A stretch of 38,515 nt of DNA from assembly GCA_913030825.1 (NCBI GenBank), contig CAJWCU010000027.1, forward strand, positions 1 through 38,515, read 5' to 3'. Shown piece after piece: positions 9,205-17,861 of this stretch; the stretch's first letter is position 1, and each line of letters opens with the position of its first letter. The DNA comes from an uncultured Rhodospirillaceae bacterium (GTDB lineage Bacteria > Pseudomonadota > Alphaproteobacteria > Rhodospirillales > Casp-alpha2). The translations under genes were made by a program, and so were the position numbers. The notes below the pieces were generated by a model that was given only the letters and a program-made list of their open reading frames with translations, did no database searches and was not told the origin of the DNA.

Positions 9205-10353
9205 TTATGAACCCCAGGTAATCAGACGGTCGGCCGCCTCGGCAATTTCGCCCTCGTCCCCGGCGAATGAGAAGCGGACGAACCGTGCACCGCGGGTCGG
9301 ATCGAAATCGACGCCGGGCGTCGCCGCTACGCCCGTCTCGGCCAGCATACGGCGGCAAAACTCGCGGGAATCGTCGGTGAACTCCGACACATCGGCATAG
9401 ATAAAGAACGCCCCTTCGGCCGGAGCCAGGCGTGTAAACCCGGCCTGCGGTAACTTATCCAACAGCAATTCCCGGCTGCGGGCGTATTGCCGGATGTTGG
9501 CCTCCAGTTCGTCGCGGCAGTCGAACGCCGCGAGGCCCGCCTGCTGGGCGATCGTCGGCGGCGAAATGAAGAGGTTCTGGGCCAGGCATTCGATGGTCCG
9601 GTGAAGGTCATCGGGCACGATCATCCAACCGAGGCGCCAGCCGGTCATCGAAAAATACTTCGAGAAGCTGTTGATGATGATGGCGTCCTGGGTATGGGAC
9701 AGCGCCGTCACGCCCGGCGCGCCATATGTGATGCCGTGATAGATCTCATCGGAAATCAACCGCACCCCGTTCTGGTGACAATAGACGACCAGGGCTTCCA
9801 TTTCCTTGGGACTGATCATGGTGCCGGCGGGGTTGGACGGACTGGCCAGGATCAGGCCGTCCGGCGGCGTGTCCAGGGCCTGCAGACGCGCCACCGTGGG
9901 CTGGAAGTTATCTTCCAGGGTCGTCGGCAGGTCCACGACTTCGACCCCCAGGCCCGTCAGGATATTGCGGTAGGCCGGATAACCCGGCGAGGCGAGCGCC
10001 ACACGGTCGCCCGGATCGAAGGCCGCCATGAAGGACAACACGAAGGCGCCGGACGATCCCGTTGTCACGGCGACGGTTTCGGGATCGACGGTGACGCCGT
10101 AGGTCGCGTCGTAATGGTCGGCAATAGCTTGGCGCAATTCCCAGATACCGAAGGCATTGGTGTAGCCGATGACATCCGTATTCAACGCTTCGTGGGCGGC
10201 CTCGATCACCTTGCTCGGCGCCCGGGTCGCCGGTTGGCCGACCTCGAGATGCAGGACTCGTTCGCCGGCGCGCTCGCGTTCCTCGGCGGCACGCATGACA
10301 TCCATAACGATAAATGGCGGCACTTGGCCGCGTTTAGACGATTTCAAAGTCAT
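9205..10353 (-). CDS. PLP-dependent class I/II aminotransferase
   Basis: This is a cytosolic fold-type I aminotransferase of 382 residues. I chose ATG 10353 because GGAG lies 7-8 bases upstream and the frame before it is not protein-like. Family residues visible are the PLP-anchoring Asn174 (SPSNP), Asp202 and Tyr205 (SDEIYHG), Schiff-base Lys232 (SFSKYFSMTGWRLGW), Arg240 for phosphate, and a C-terminal Arg (ARFVRFSF) expected to bind the substrate alpha-carboxylate. It resembles the aspartate/aromatic aminotransferase group; the amino acid specificity cannot be read from sequence. Its start is 22 bases downstream of the stop of the gamma-glutamyltransferase-like gene on the same strand, so the two are probably cotranscribed. 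Confidence 0.88.
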   Translation of the reverse strand: MTLKSSKRGQVPPFIVMDVMRAAEERERAGERVLHLEVGQPATRAPSKVIEAAHEALNTDVIGYTNAFGIWELRQAIADHYDATYGVTVDPETVAVTTGSSGAFVLSFMAAFDPGDRVALASPGYPAYRNILTGLGVEVVDLPTTLEDNFQPTVARLQALDTPPDGLILASPSNPAGTMISPKEMEALVVYCHQNGVRLISDEIYHGITYGAPGVTALSHTQDAIIINSFSKYFSMTGWRLGWMIVPDDLHRTIECLAQNLFISPPTIAQQAGLAAFDCRDELEANIRQYARSRELLLDKLPQAGFTRLAPAEGAFFIYADVSEFTDDSREFCRRMLAETGVAATPGVDFDPTRGARFVRFSFAGDEGEIAEAADRLITWGS

Positions 10354-10375
10354 AAAAAGCTCCGTAAGACCCGCC

Positions 10376-12019
10376 TCAACCGTCTCCGACGGCGCCCAAG
10401 CCGAACCCGCGGGGGTCGGCGAAGGCGGCACAGGAAGGAAGGTCCGAGGGCACACCGGTTTCGCAATAAATCACGTTGATGCGCGCGCCCGAATTGGCGG
10501 GGTGAAGGGTATGGCCGCGCGCCCGAAGGGCGGCTTGCCGGTCGGCAGGAATGCCGGGCTCGATCACCAGGGCGTCAGTGCCCTCGGCGTAGTATGTGCG
10601 GAAGCCGGACAACACGCTTTCCAGCGGCTGTCCCTGCCCCGCGACACGTAGAATAAGGTCGGCCAAGGCCTCGGTCGCACCGGGCCCGCCGGTCACCGTG
10701 GCGGCCATGAAGGCGCGGTCGTCTTTCGGCTTGGGACGCCATTCGCCGGCCAGCAGGATCGGCGTCGCCGTGACCGGCGGCAAGGCGTCCGGGCCGGCCG
10801 GCCGGGCGAACAAGAAGCCCAGCGACGGCGCCACGCGGCCCGATCCGAAGGCGCCGTTCATCGACACCGTACAGGCAACGGCGGAGCCGCTCGGGTCGAT
10901 CGCGACCAGACCCGATGCCGTCGCACCCGGCGGCAGGGCAATGGCGCCGGCGCCGGGCGCCGAAACCGTATGCCGATCCGTGTCCAGGTCATCGGCGATA
11001 TCGGTGTGGCGTTCGCGGTCGGCAATGAAGTAGGCGGGTTTGGAAATCAACCCGTCGCTGCGCAACCAATCGTTTCGCCGAACCTGGGCGGTCGCGGTCG
11101 CCTCGGCAAAGATGTGCAAGCTGTCGATCGGATCGATGACCTCGGCATATTGCGCCTGGATCAGGACTCCCAGCAAATCGGCCGCCAGGGGTCCACCCAG
11201 CATCGGCGGTGAAGGAATAAGAAACTCAGTCCGTTTGACGAACGGCAGAACAATAGCCGGGCGCACCTCCGGCAAGTAGGCCCGCATATCCTCGATCGTG
11301 ACCGCCCCGCCCTGGCTATTGGCGTCTTCGACGAAATCCCGGGCCAACTGTCCCTGATAAAAATCGCCGACACCGCGCACGCGCAAGCGCCCCAGAACAC
11401 CCGCCAGACGCAGGCGATCCATACGGTCGCCTTCATCCGCCAGATGCGTTGCGCCGCGTTTCCGAAACAGGGCCACCGCGTCGGGCTGTCCCGACAGGCG
11501 CCCGGCCGCCCCCCGCAGGTCGGAAGCGAAAGCGCGCGAGACAACGGCACCGAACCGGGCCAGATTTTCCGCCGGCTGCAGGACCTCGGCCCATTTCAAG
11601 CGCCCCAGGCGGGCATGCAAAACGGCAAAGCCGCGCGGATTCCCCGGGATCGGGACGACACCGCCGCCCCGGGGCGCGACCGCCGGAAACGACAGGACGT
11701 CGTTGCGCCGATTGATCGTATCGCGAATGACGCAAATGCCGCCGCCGCCCAATCCCGCGTCCGTCGGTTTAACGACCGCCTGGGTGAAATACATTGCGGC
11801 CACCGCGTCGGCCGCAGACCCACCGGCCGACAGGATATCCCGCCCAACCACCGCGACCTGCGGATCGTCCGCCGCGACGCCGCCGAGGAAGCCGCGCACG
11901 AAGCCGGATTCACCCAGAACCTTGGTTGATTCGTCCTTGTCGCCGCCGAACAGCCCCCCGATTCCGCCCGAGCACCCGGCCAGAAGCCCGGTTGCCAGAG
12001 CCGTCATCAATATCGGCAT
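10376..12019 (-). CDS. Gamma-glutamyltransferase-like lipoprotein, active site altered
   Basis: The body matches the gamma-glutamyltranspeptidase fold: ILSAGGSAADAVAA, KPTDAGLGGGGICV, and a C-terminal TVTGGPGATEAL in place of the usual GSPGGS segment. The start is uncertain. ATG 12019 gives 547 residues with a short hydrophobic leader and lipobox LLAGC (Cys16), and ATG 12118 is an alternative that would overlap the divergent gene. The family position that holds the gamma-glutamyl-binding Arg (DFRE in E. coli Ggt) reads FPAV here. At the autoprocessing site the usual T-T/S-H reads TAS-GL (about 367-371), so the nucleophilic Thr is shifted by one or absent. It may therefore not self-process like canonical Ggt. 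It probably leads an operon with the aminotransferase downstream. Confidence 0.75.
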   Translation of the reverse strand: MPILMTALATGLLAGCSGGIGGLFGGDKDESTKVLGESGFVRGFLGGVAADDPQVAVVGRDILSAGGSAADAVAAMYFTQAVVKPTDAGLGGGGICVIRDTINRRNDVLSFPAVAPRGGGVVPIPGNPRGFAVLHARLGRLKWAEVLQPAENLARFGAVVSRAFASDLRGAAGRLSGQPDAVALFRKRGATHLADEGDRMDRLRLAGVLGRLRVRGVGDFYQGQLARDFVEDANSQGGAVTIEDMRAYLPEVRPAIVLPFVKRTEFLIPSPPMLGGPLAADLLGVLIQAQYAEVIDPIDSLHIFAEATATAQVRRNDWLRSDGLISKPAYFIADRERHTDIADDLDTDRHTVSAPGAGAIALPPGATASGLVAIDPSGSAVACTVSMNGAFGSGRVAPSLGFLFARPAGPDALPPVTATPILLAGEWRPKPKDDRAFMAATVTGGPGATEALADLILRVAGQGQPLESVLSGFRTYYAEGTDALVIEPGIPADRQAALRARGHTLHPANSGARINVIYCETGVPSDLPSCAAFADPRGFGLGAVGDG

Positions 12020-12104
12020 GGTCAATTGACGGAGGCCCGGGGCGAGACTACGTTTACCAAGCCCGGAAACATGAGGAAACGCGTCCCGACCGGCGCTGAA
12101 AATT

Positions 12105-13466
12105 TTGCAAAGCCGCATCTTTAAACCGTTGTTCTTGCTCGTCGTTTTTGTCATCGGCCTAAGCGGTTGGTCGGCTGCGCCTTGGGCGCGTGGCCTGTCC
12201 ATGATCCGGGACGTCGAGATTGAAAATATCATTCGCACCTACGCGACACCAGTTTTCGAAGCCGCGGGGCTGAACGCTCAGTCCATTAAGACCTACCTCG
12301 TAAACGACGACCAACTCAACGCCTTTGTCGCGGGCGGCCAGAACCTTTTCATTAATACAGGTCTTTTGATCCGGGCCGAAACCCCCGGTCAGGTGATCGG
12401 CGTGATCGCCCATGAAACCGGCCATATCGCCGGCGGGCACCTGGCCCGGCGGCACGAGGAACTGGCCAATGCGACGGCCGCCTCGATCCTTTCGATGATC
12501 TTGGGCGGTGCCGCCGTTTTGGCCGGCGCGCCCGATGCGGGTGCTGCGATCCTGGGCGGCGGACAGGGCATGGCGCAACGCGCCTTCCTGGCCTATAGCC
12601 GGACGCACGAAGCCTCGGCCGACCAGGCGGCCATGACCTATCTCGACCGCACCCATCAATCGACCAAGGGCCTGCTGGAATTCATGGGCAAGCTGCGATC
12701 CAACGAATTGCTGATCAACGCCAGCCCCGATCCTTATGTCCTGACCCACCCGCTGACGACCGAACGTATCGATGCGCTGGAAGCCCATGTCGCCCGGTCG
12801 CCCTATTCGAGCGTTCCCGACGATCCGGAATTGGTCGCCCTGCATGCGAGGATGCGGGCCAAGCTGATCGGTTTCATGACCCCGGCCCGGGCATTACGCA
12901 CGTACAAGGCGGAAGACACCAGCGTCGCCGCCCGTTACGCCCGCGCGATCGCCTATTTCAAGCTTGTCCGCATGGATGAATTCAAACAGGCCATCGACAG
13001 CCTGATCGCCGATTTCCCCGACGATCCCTATTTCCACGAGGTCAAGGGCCAGGGCCTGTACGAAACCGGCGACGCCAAGGCGGCCTTGCCCGCCTACCGC
13101 AAGGCCGTGGACCTGATGCCGAAATCGGATCTCCTGCGCATGGAGTTGGCGCGGGTCGAACTGGCGACGGGCGATCCGGCGGTGGTCGACGACGCCATCG
13201 AAAACCTGCAGTTCGCCGCCCATTACGAACGGTTCTCGCCAAGCATCTACCAACTCTTGGGCAATGCTTATTACAAGAAAAACGACGAACCCCGGGCACG
13301 GCTTTTCCATGCCGAGGCCGCGCTGTTACGTGGCGAGATGGAAAAAGCGATCTACAACGGCGAAGTCGCCTCCCGCGCCTTCAAGGAGGGCAGCCGGGAA
13401 TGGCTGCGCGCCAAGGACATCGTCAACGCCGCCCGGGTCCAACAAGAACGCAGAAGAAATCAGTGA
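12105..13466 (+). CDS. M48 family metalloprotease with TPR domain (BepA-like)
   Basis: This is a periplasmic zinc protease of the BepA/YfgC type, a family that controls outer-membrane protein assembly. It has 453 residues from a TTG at 12105. That start gives a sensible signal peptide (Arg/Lys-containing n-region, hydrophobic core 9-20, ending around PWARG), whereas the first ATG (residue 33) would lose it. The HExxH motif is HETGH (103-107), with the third ligand Glu in THEASADQAA. A Gly/Ala-rich helix pair follows the active site, and TPR-like repeats occupy about 270-430. It is divergent from the gamma-glutamyltransferase-like gene and coupled to the next gene by a GTGA overlap. Confidence 0.88.
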   Translation: MQSRIFKPLFLLVVFVIGLSGWSAAPWARGLSMIRDVEIENIIRTYATPVFEAAGLNAQSIKTYLVNDDQLNAFVAGGQNLFINTGLLIRAETPGQVIGVIAHETGHIAGGHLARRHEELANATAASILSMILGGAAVLAGAPDAGAAILGGGQGMAQRAFLAYSRTHEASADQAAMTYLDRTHQSTKGLLEFMGKLRSNELLINASPDPYVLTHPLTTERIDALEAHVARSPYSSVPDDPELVALHARMRAKLIGFMTPARALRTYKAEDTSVAARYARAIAYFKLVRMDEFKQAIDSLIADFPDDPYFHEVKGQGLYETGDAKAALPAYRKAVDLMPKSDLLRMELARVELATGDPAVVDDAIENLQFAAHYERFSPSIYQLLGNAYYKKNDEPRARLFHAEAALLRGEMEKAIYNGEVASRAFKEGSREWLRAKDIVNAARVQQERRRNQ

Positions 13467-14233
13467 GCAGCCTCCAGCTCCGCCGCCGTTTCGGCGCGGC
13501 GTCTAGAGGGGTGAAGGCCACACGCAGGGCTTGGCTCGCCGGGGCCGTCGCCGCTCTCCTCGCCAGTTGCGTCACCGCCTCCGGCCCGGGCCGCATCGGC
13601 GACATGCAATCGGTCATGGCGACCCTCGGCCCGTCGTCCCTGTTCGCTGGGGTTGATCCGGGAGATCGCTGGCTGATCGTCGGCACGCCGTCCGGCGACA
13701 CCGCCCGCATGGCCACCGACGAAGGCTTGCCGGTCGTCCTGATCACCGCCGGGTCGGATGAACTGATCCTCGGCCGGCGCATCGATCAACACCTTCTCGC
13801 CGCACCCTATCTGACCTGGTCATGGAAGATGTCCCCCCATCCGGGCGCCTATCACCCGGTCCGGATCGCCGTCGGCTTCGCCGACACCTCGCGCCCCCTG
13901 GACCCGAGGGACGTGACCCTCCGCGATTTGCCGGACGGTGTGCGGGTTCTGGAACTGGTATGGAACCAGCGCGCGCTCAGGCGCGGCAGCCTGGACATGC
14001 CCAACGGCGACCGCCCGGCCCGATACACGGTCCGGGGCGGTCCGGAATCCCTGGGCAAAAGGTGGCAGGAAGGGGTCGATCTGATTTCTCTGCACGACCG
14101 GGCCTGGCCCGGGCTGTCGACCAGCCATACACGGATCGTATTCGTCGCGGCCCGGACCGTCCCCGGCGATTGGCGTAACACGGGCATACCCGTGCCCGCG
14201 GCGCTGGTTTCGGACCTGCGTCTGATGCGCTGA
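13463..14233 (+). CDS. DUF3047-like putative exported lipoprotein
   Basis: The protein has 256 residues from the GTG at 13463, whose GTGA overlaps the stop of the M48 gene and suggests translational coupling; GTG 13511 is an alternative start. A TRRAWL sequence precedes a hydrophobic stretch and lipobox LLASC, so it may be a lipoprotein, possibly a Tat substrate. The body contains 'APYLTWSWKM' and 'VRVLELVWNQ', which resemble DUF3047, a family of unknown function. I know no catalytic residues for it. Its position between an envelope protease and a thiol oxidoreductase suggests an envelope role, but that is context only. Confidence 0.6.
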   Translation: MSSLQLRRRFGAASRGVKATRRAWLAGAVAALLASCVTASGPGRIGDMQSVMATLGPSSLFAGVDPGDRWLIVGTPSGDTARMATDEGLPVVLITAGSDELILGRRIDQHLLAAPYLTWSWKMSPHPGAYHPVRIAVGFADTSRPLDPRDVTLRDLPDGVRVLELVWNQRALRRGSLDMPNGDRPARYTVRGGPESLGKRWQEGVDLISLHDRAWPGLSTSHTRIVFVAARTVPGDWRNTGIPVPAALVSDLRLMR

Positions 14234-14333
14234 CGGATATGTGATCGGCGACGCCCCGGCCGGGCCCGCCCGTAACTTGCCCCCCGCCCGCCGCTGGCTC
14301 ATTATGCGCGCAGCCAATTGGAAAGGACCCAAC

Positions 14334-15134
14334 ATGACGCTTCGCTTTCCGGCCCTGCCGGTCAAAGGATTTCTCGCCTCGGCCGCCGTCGCCGCGTTGA
14401 TCGGCCTCGGCCTCCACAGCCTGCCTGCCCAGGCCCAGGACAAGGCGGCCATGAGCGATGCCGATCGCGGCGCCATTGAACAGATCGTCCGCGACTACCT
14501 GTTGGAAAACCCCGAAGTGATCGTCGAGGCCATCCAGGTCTTCCGTCAGCGGGAACAGGCGGCGCAGGAACAACGCGCGCAAGACGCGGTGAAGGCGCAT
14601 AAGAATGCGCTGCTGAACGCGCCGGGCGCGCCCTTCGTGGGCAATCCGAAAGGCGACGTGACCATCGTCGAATTCTTCGATTATCGCTGCGGATACTGCA
14701 AACGGGTCACCCCGTTGATGCAGCAGATTTTGGACAGCGACAAGAAGCTGCGCTGGGTGTTCAAGGAATTCCCCATCCTGGGTCCGGATTCCTTGACGGC
14801 GTCACAGGCCGCCCTCGCCGCCTGGAAGATCGACCCCGACAAATATCTGACCTTCCATACGGCGATGATGAACACCGCCGGCGCCCTGCCCGAGGACCGC
14901 ATCCTGAAACTGGGTAAGGAAGCAGGCTACGATCCCGACCAATTGCGCAAAACCATGGACGATGCCGCCGTGAAGGCCGAAATCGACGCCAACCATCGGC
15001 TCGCGGAAACCATGAACATCCGCGGCACCCCCGCCTTCATCATCGGCGACGAACTGGTGCCGGGCGCCGTCGATCTGACCACCCTGCGGGAATTGGTCGC
15101 CAAGGCGCGCAAGGGATGCACGGCCCCCTGCTGA
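14334..15134 (+). CDS. DsbA/Com1-like periplasmic thiol:disulfide oxidoreductase
   Basis: This exported thioredoxin-fold protein of 266 residues probably forms or isomerises disulfides in envelope proteins. ATG 14334 follows AAAGGA and starts a signal peptide ending PAQAQ (about residue 35). An N-terminal helical segment (about 40-90) precedes the DSBA domain. The active site is C119-G-Y-C122 (FFDYRCGYCKRV) and the cis-Pro loop is GTPAF. Two further cysteines close the protein (Cys262 and Cys266, GCTAPC, the last being the final residue). That tail is not part of the thioredoxin fold and could form its own disulfide or exchange with the active site. The gene is 100 bases downstream of the DUF3047-like gene on the same strand. 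Confidence 0.88.
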   Translation: MTLRFPALPVKGFLASAAVAALIGLGLHSLPAQAQDKAAMSDADRGAIEQIVRDYLLENPEVIVEAIQVFRQREQAAQEQRAQDAVKAHKNALLNAPGAPFVGNPKGDVTIVEFFDYRCGYCKRVTPLMQQILDSDKKLRWVFKEFPILGPDSLTASQAALAAWKIDPDKYLTFHTAMMNTAGALPEDRILKLGKEAGYDPDQLRKTMDDAAVKAEIDANHRLAETMNIRGTPAFIIGDELVPGAVDLTTLRELVAKARKGCTAPC

Positions 15135-15154
15135 CCGGCTGACCGGCTGACCGG
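15131..15154 (+). repeat. Three tandem copies of an 8-bp unit at a stop codon
   Basis: CTGACCGG occurs three times in perfect tandem. The stop codon of the DsbA-like gene is the TGA of the first copy. It probably arose by replication slippage between the convergent genes. Confidence 0.85.
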
Positions 15155-15163
15155 CGGCCAGGC

Positions 15164-16000
15164 CTAATTGCAATCGGGTGACGGCAGTGTCCGCGCCTCG
15201 CGCAGGGCCTGCACCACGACAAAGCCGCCCAGGTCCATTTCCAACCGCCGCGGCAGGCCGTTGTCCAGCAATTCCATGGTCATGGCGAAGCTGGGCGTTC
15301 CCTGCGTCCCCTTCGTCTTGGTATCGAAGAACGCCGCCGATACGCGCCATCCCGCCTGCATGCCCAGCGGCCCCCATTCACCCCGGGCCCCCTTGCCCTT
15401 GCCGGCATCGATCCGGCCCGTGAAGACGCTGGACATCAATTCCGGTCCATCGTCTTCGGTGCCGTCGAAGACATGCATCTGGACCTGCTTTTCCCCCGCC
15501 TCTGCAGCGGTGAGCAGCCGTTTGATCTGGCCCACGGGAAGGTAGGTATTGTCGGGCAAGGTGACCTTGCGGCCTTCGGGCCGCGAGAATACGGCAACGC
15601 CCCCGGCCCCAGCCTGCGGCACCTCGAGACTGCCCTTCAGGGTCTCGTCTTCTCCCGCAGCCTCGCTCTTGATGGTGGCGGCGAACCTGTAGCGGGTGCC
15701 GTCTTCCGATTCCCAACTGGTAAAGCGGATATCCCTGTCGATCACGCCGCCGACCCGGGTCAGGACCCGCATCATCATATGCTCTGCGACGATCCAGCCA
15801 TCGCAGGTGCGCTCGACGGACCGGGTGACCAATCCGTCGACCCCGTCATAGGGCGATTGGCCGGAGAACGGTCCGGGCACCAGATCATAGACCGCCTTGT
15901 ACGAGGCAAGATCCGCCGCCTCGGCCTGATCGCAGAAATTCAGCGAAACGACCGCCGATAACGCCGCCAGAACCGAAACCGGCCCGTGTTTCTTACGCAT
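15164..16000 (-). CDS. eipB: EipB family periplasmic envelope-integrity protein (DUF1849)
   Basis: EipB proteins are periplasmic beta-spiral proteins of alphaproteobacteria needed for envelope stability. This one has 278 residues from ATG 16000, chosen because GGAG lies 8 bases upstream and a signal peptide follows (about 1-29, ending AEAAD). Two cysteines sit where the conserved EipB disulfide is expected, Cys66 (ERTCDGW) and Cys277 (second-last residue). The central part is strand-rich, with 'YLPVGQIKRLL' and 'WRVSAAFFD' segments. It faces the DsbA-like gene tail to tail with a 29-base gap. The symbol is by family resemblance. Confidence 0.85.
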   Translation of the reverse strand: MRKKHGPVSVLAALSAVVSLNFCDQAEAADLASYKAVYDLVPGPFSGQSPYDGVDGLVTRSVERTCDGWIVAEHMMMRVLTRVGGVIDRDIRFTSWESEDGTRYRFAATIKSEAAGEDETLKGSLEVPQAGAGGVAVFSRPEGRKVTLPDNTYLPVGQIKRLLTAAEAGEKQVQMHVFDGTEDDGPELMSSVFTGRIDAGKGKGARGEWGPLGMQAGWRVSAAFFDTKTKGTQGTPSFAMTMELLDNGLPRRLEMDLGGFVVVQALREARTLPSPDCN

Positions 16001-16091
16001 GTCCGTCTCCACCAATTTTGCCGACCATAGGGGCATGCATGCCGCCGCGTAAAGGCACGTCAGACTGGCGCAACCGGCGGGAAATCGCTAA

Positions 16092-16103
16092 ATTGTATAC
16101 AAT
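16092..16103. promoter_or_regulatory. Palindrome resembling a GntR-family operator
   Basis: ATTGTATACAAT is a perfect 12-bp palindrome. Its core TTGT-AT-ACAA fits the GntR/FadR-type pattern TNGTN(0-3)ACNA. It lies 76 bases before the TauD-family dioxygenase start and about 90 bases upstream of the divergent eipB start. No regulator gene is in the window. Confidence 0.4.
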
Positions 16104-16178
16104 CATTGATGAGGACCGGCGAAACGGTCACGCGATGGATCGACGTGCGAGGACGCACGTTTTGGGAGGCAATCAAAC

Positions 16179-17081
16179 GTGAAGATCAAACCGCTTCATC
16201 CCCTATTCTCCGGCGAAGTGACGGACATCGACCTGAGTGTCGAATTAACGTCCGAGCAGGTCGCCGATATCCGCGGCGCCATGGACAAATACGCGGTCCT
16301 GGTCTTTCGCGACCAATCCCTGGACGACGCCGAGCAGCGCCGGTTCTCCGAATACTTCGGGCCGCTGGAACTCAGCCGCAAGCGGTTCCGCAAAGGCTAT
16401 ACCCCGCGCCTGCACCTGAACATGAGCGATATCTCAAACCTGGACCAGGACGGAAAACCGCTGGAGCGCGGCGACGGCCGCCTGCTTGGCGCCTATGCCA
16501 ATCGGCTGTGGCATACGGACAGTTCCTTCAAGAAAATTCCCGCCCGCTATTCGATCCTGGTGGCCCACGTGCTGCCCAAGAACGGCGGCGGCAATACGGA
16601 ATTCGCCGACATGCGGGCCGCCTACGACGACCTGGACGCGGCGACCCAGGCGCGTATCGCCGATTATATCTGCACCCATTCGATCATGAACTCGCGGGCG
16701 AAACTGGGCTTCACCGATTTCGACGAAGGCGAACAGAAAGGCCTGCCGCCGGTGCCGCAGGTCCTCGTTCGCACCCATCCCGGATCGGGGCGCAAGGGGC
16801 TTTACCTCGCATCCCACGCCGGCAGCATCGAAGGCATGCCGGTGCCGGAAGGCCGCATGATCCTGATGGACCTGATGGAACACGCGACCCAGCCGAAATA
16901 TGTCTATAGCCACGAATGGCGGCCGGGCGACGTGGTGATGTGGGACAATCGTTGCACCATGCATCGGGGCCGCTGGCACGACCCGGATGACATTCGCGAC
17001 CTGCGCCGGACAACGGTATCCGACGAAATCCCGACAGTGGCGGATCGCGAAACCGAAAAAACGGTCCGCGAGGCGGTCTAA
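16179..17081 (+). CDS. TauD/TfdA-family Fe(II)/2-oxoglutarate dioxygenase
   Basis: This 300-residue cytosolic enzyme is expected to hydroxylate a small acid using Fe(II), O2 and 2-oxoglutarate, often releasing sulfite or cleaving an ether. The start is GTG at 16179, preceded by GGGAGGC eight bases upstream. The iron facial triad is visible as His112-x-Asp114 (LWHTDSSF) and His262 (CTMHRGRW). Arg275/Arg276 (LRRTTV) are placed to bind 2-oxoglutarate. It looks closer to the TfdA (aryloxyalkanoate) side of the family ('WDNRCTMHRG') than to taurine dioxygenase, but the substrate is not readable. It stands alone between eipB and the PAS_5 gene. Confidence 0.88.
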   Translation: MKIKPLHPLFSGEVTDIDLSVELTSEQVADIRGAMDKYAVLVFRDQSLDDAEQRRFSEYFGPLELSRKRFRKGYTPRLHLNMSDISNLDQDGKPLERGDGRLLGAYANRLWHTDSSFKKIPARYSILVAHVLPKNGGGNTEFADMRAAYDDLDAATQARIADYICTHSIMNSRAKLGFTDFDEGEQKGLPPVPQVLVRTHPGSGRKGLYLASHAGSIEGMPVPEGRMILMDLMEHATQPKYVYSHEWRPGDVVMWDNRCTMHRGRWHDPDDIRDLRRTTVSDEIPTVADRETEKTVREAV

Positions 17082-17223
17082 ACCAATGATTTCTCGGGAG
17101 TTAGTCCATAGACTTTAGTCTGGGTTACTCGTGTTTCGCCCGCGCGATAGGTTGAATTTAACGATCTCGGCGAAAGACCGACGCAATGATACGATCGGCA
17201 CACAAGGGTGACGACACGGTGCC

Positions 17224-17766
17224 ATGAAGACCCTGCCGCCTATCTCAATCGACGGCAAAACGAGACTTGTCGTCAAATCGGAAGCCGTGACCCCGGAAAC
17301 GATCGACGATCCGGGCGTGCAGGCATGTCTGTCTTATTGGACGGAGAAGAAAGGCGACGCCTTCGCGCCGAAATGGTCCGAATTTCGGCTGTATGAACTG
17401 CCCGCGCGCGTTCTTCCCTATCTTCTTGTCCTGGATGTCGCGCCAGGCCCCCCGCCGACGTTCACCTATCGCTATTGGGGCACCGGCCATACCCAGTACC
17501 ATCGCCGTGATTACACGGGGAAAACCCTGGAAGACATGGCCGATTCCTGGTCGACGGAACTGCTGACCGTGCAGTACATGATGGTCCTGGAAACCCGCCG
17601 CCCCATCGTCTTCCTGAATTCCTACGACGGCGTCGAAACGCCCCTGCGCTCCCTGCGCATGCCGCTGTCCGAAGACGGGCAAACGATCACCCATATGTTC
17701 GGCTATGTCGGGCGGACCGGTCTGGCGGAAAGCCTTCAACCTCTGTTCTCGGGCACACTGGATTAA
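17224..17766 (+). CDS. PAS_5-type single-domain protein
   Basis: This 180-residue protein has no signal peptide or membrane segment. The pattern 'YWTEKKGDAFAPKWSEF', then 'LPARVLPYLLVLDV', then 'TYRYWGTGHTQYHRRDYTGKTLEDM' matches the alphaproteobacterial PAS_5 family, in which a PAS fold makes up nearly the whole protein. The ligand and partner are unknown, and no output domain is attached. The start ATG 17224 has no strong ribosome binding site. An inverted repeat AGACT-TT-AGTCT sits upstream at 17110-17121. The SDR gene follows 95 bases later. Confidence 0.7.
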   Translation: MKTLPPISIDGKTRLVVKSEAVTPETIDDPGVQACLSYWTEKKGDAFAPKWSEFRLYELPARVLPYLLVLDVAPGPPPTFTYRYWGTGHTQYHRRDYTGKTLEDMADSWSTELLTVQYMMVLETRRPIVFLNSYDGVETPLRSLRMPLSEDGQTITHMFGYVGRTGLAESLQPLFSGTLD

Positions 17767-17861
17767 TTCTCTCGATCACAACCTCTCTTATCGACCCCGC
17801 GCTTGCCAGCCCCCTTCGCGTTGCTTAGGGTCTTGGCATCCAATTCTGGGAGGAACCATCC

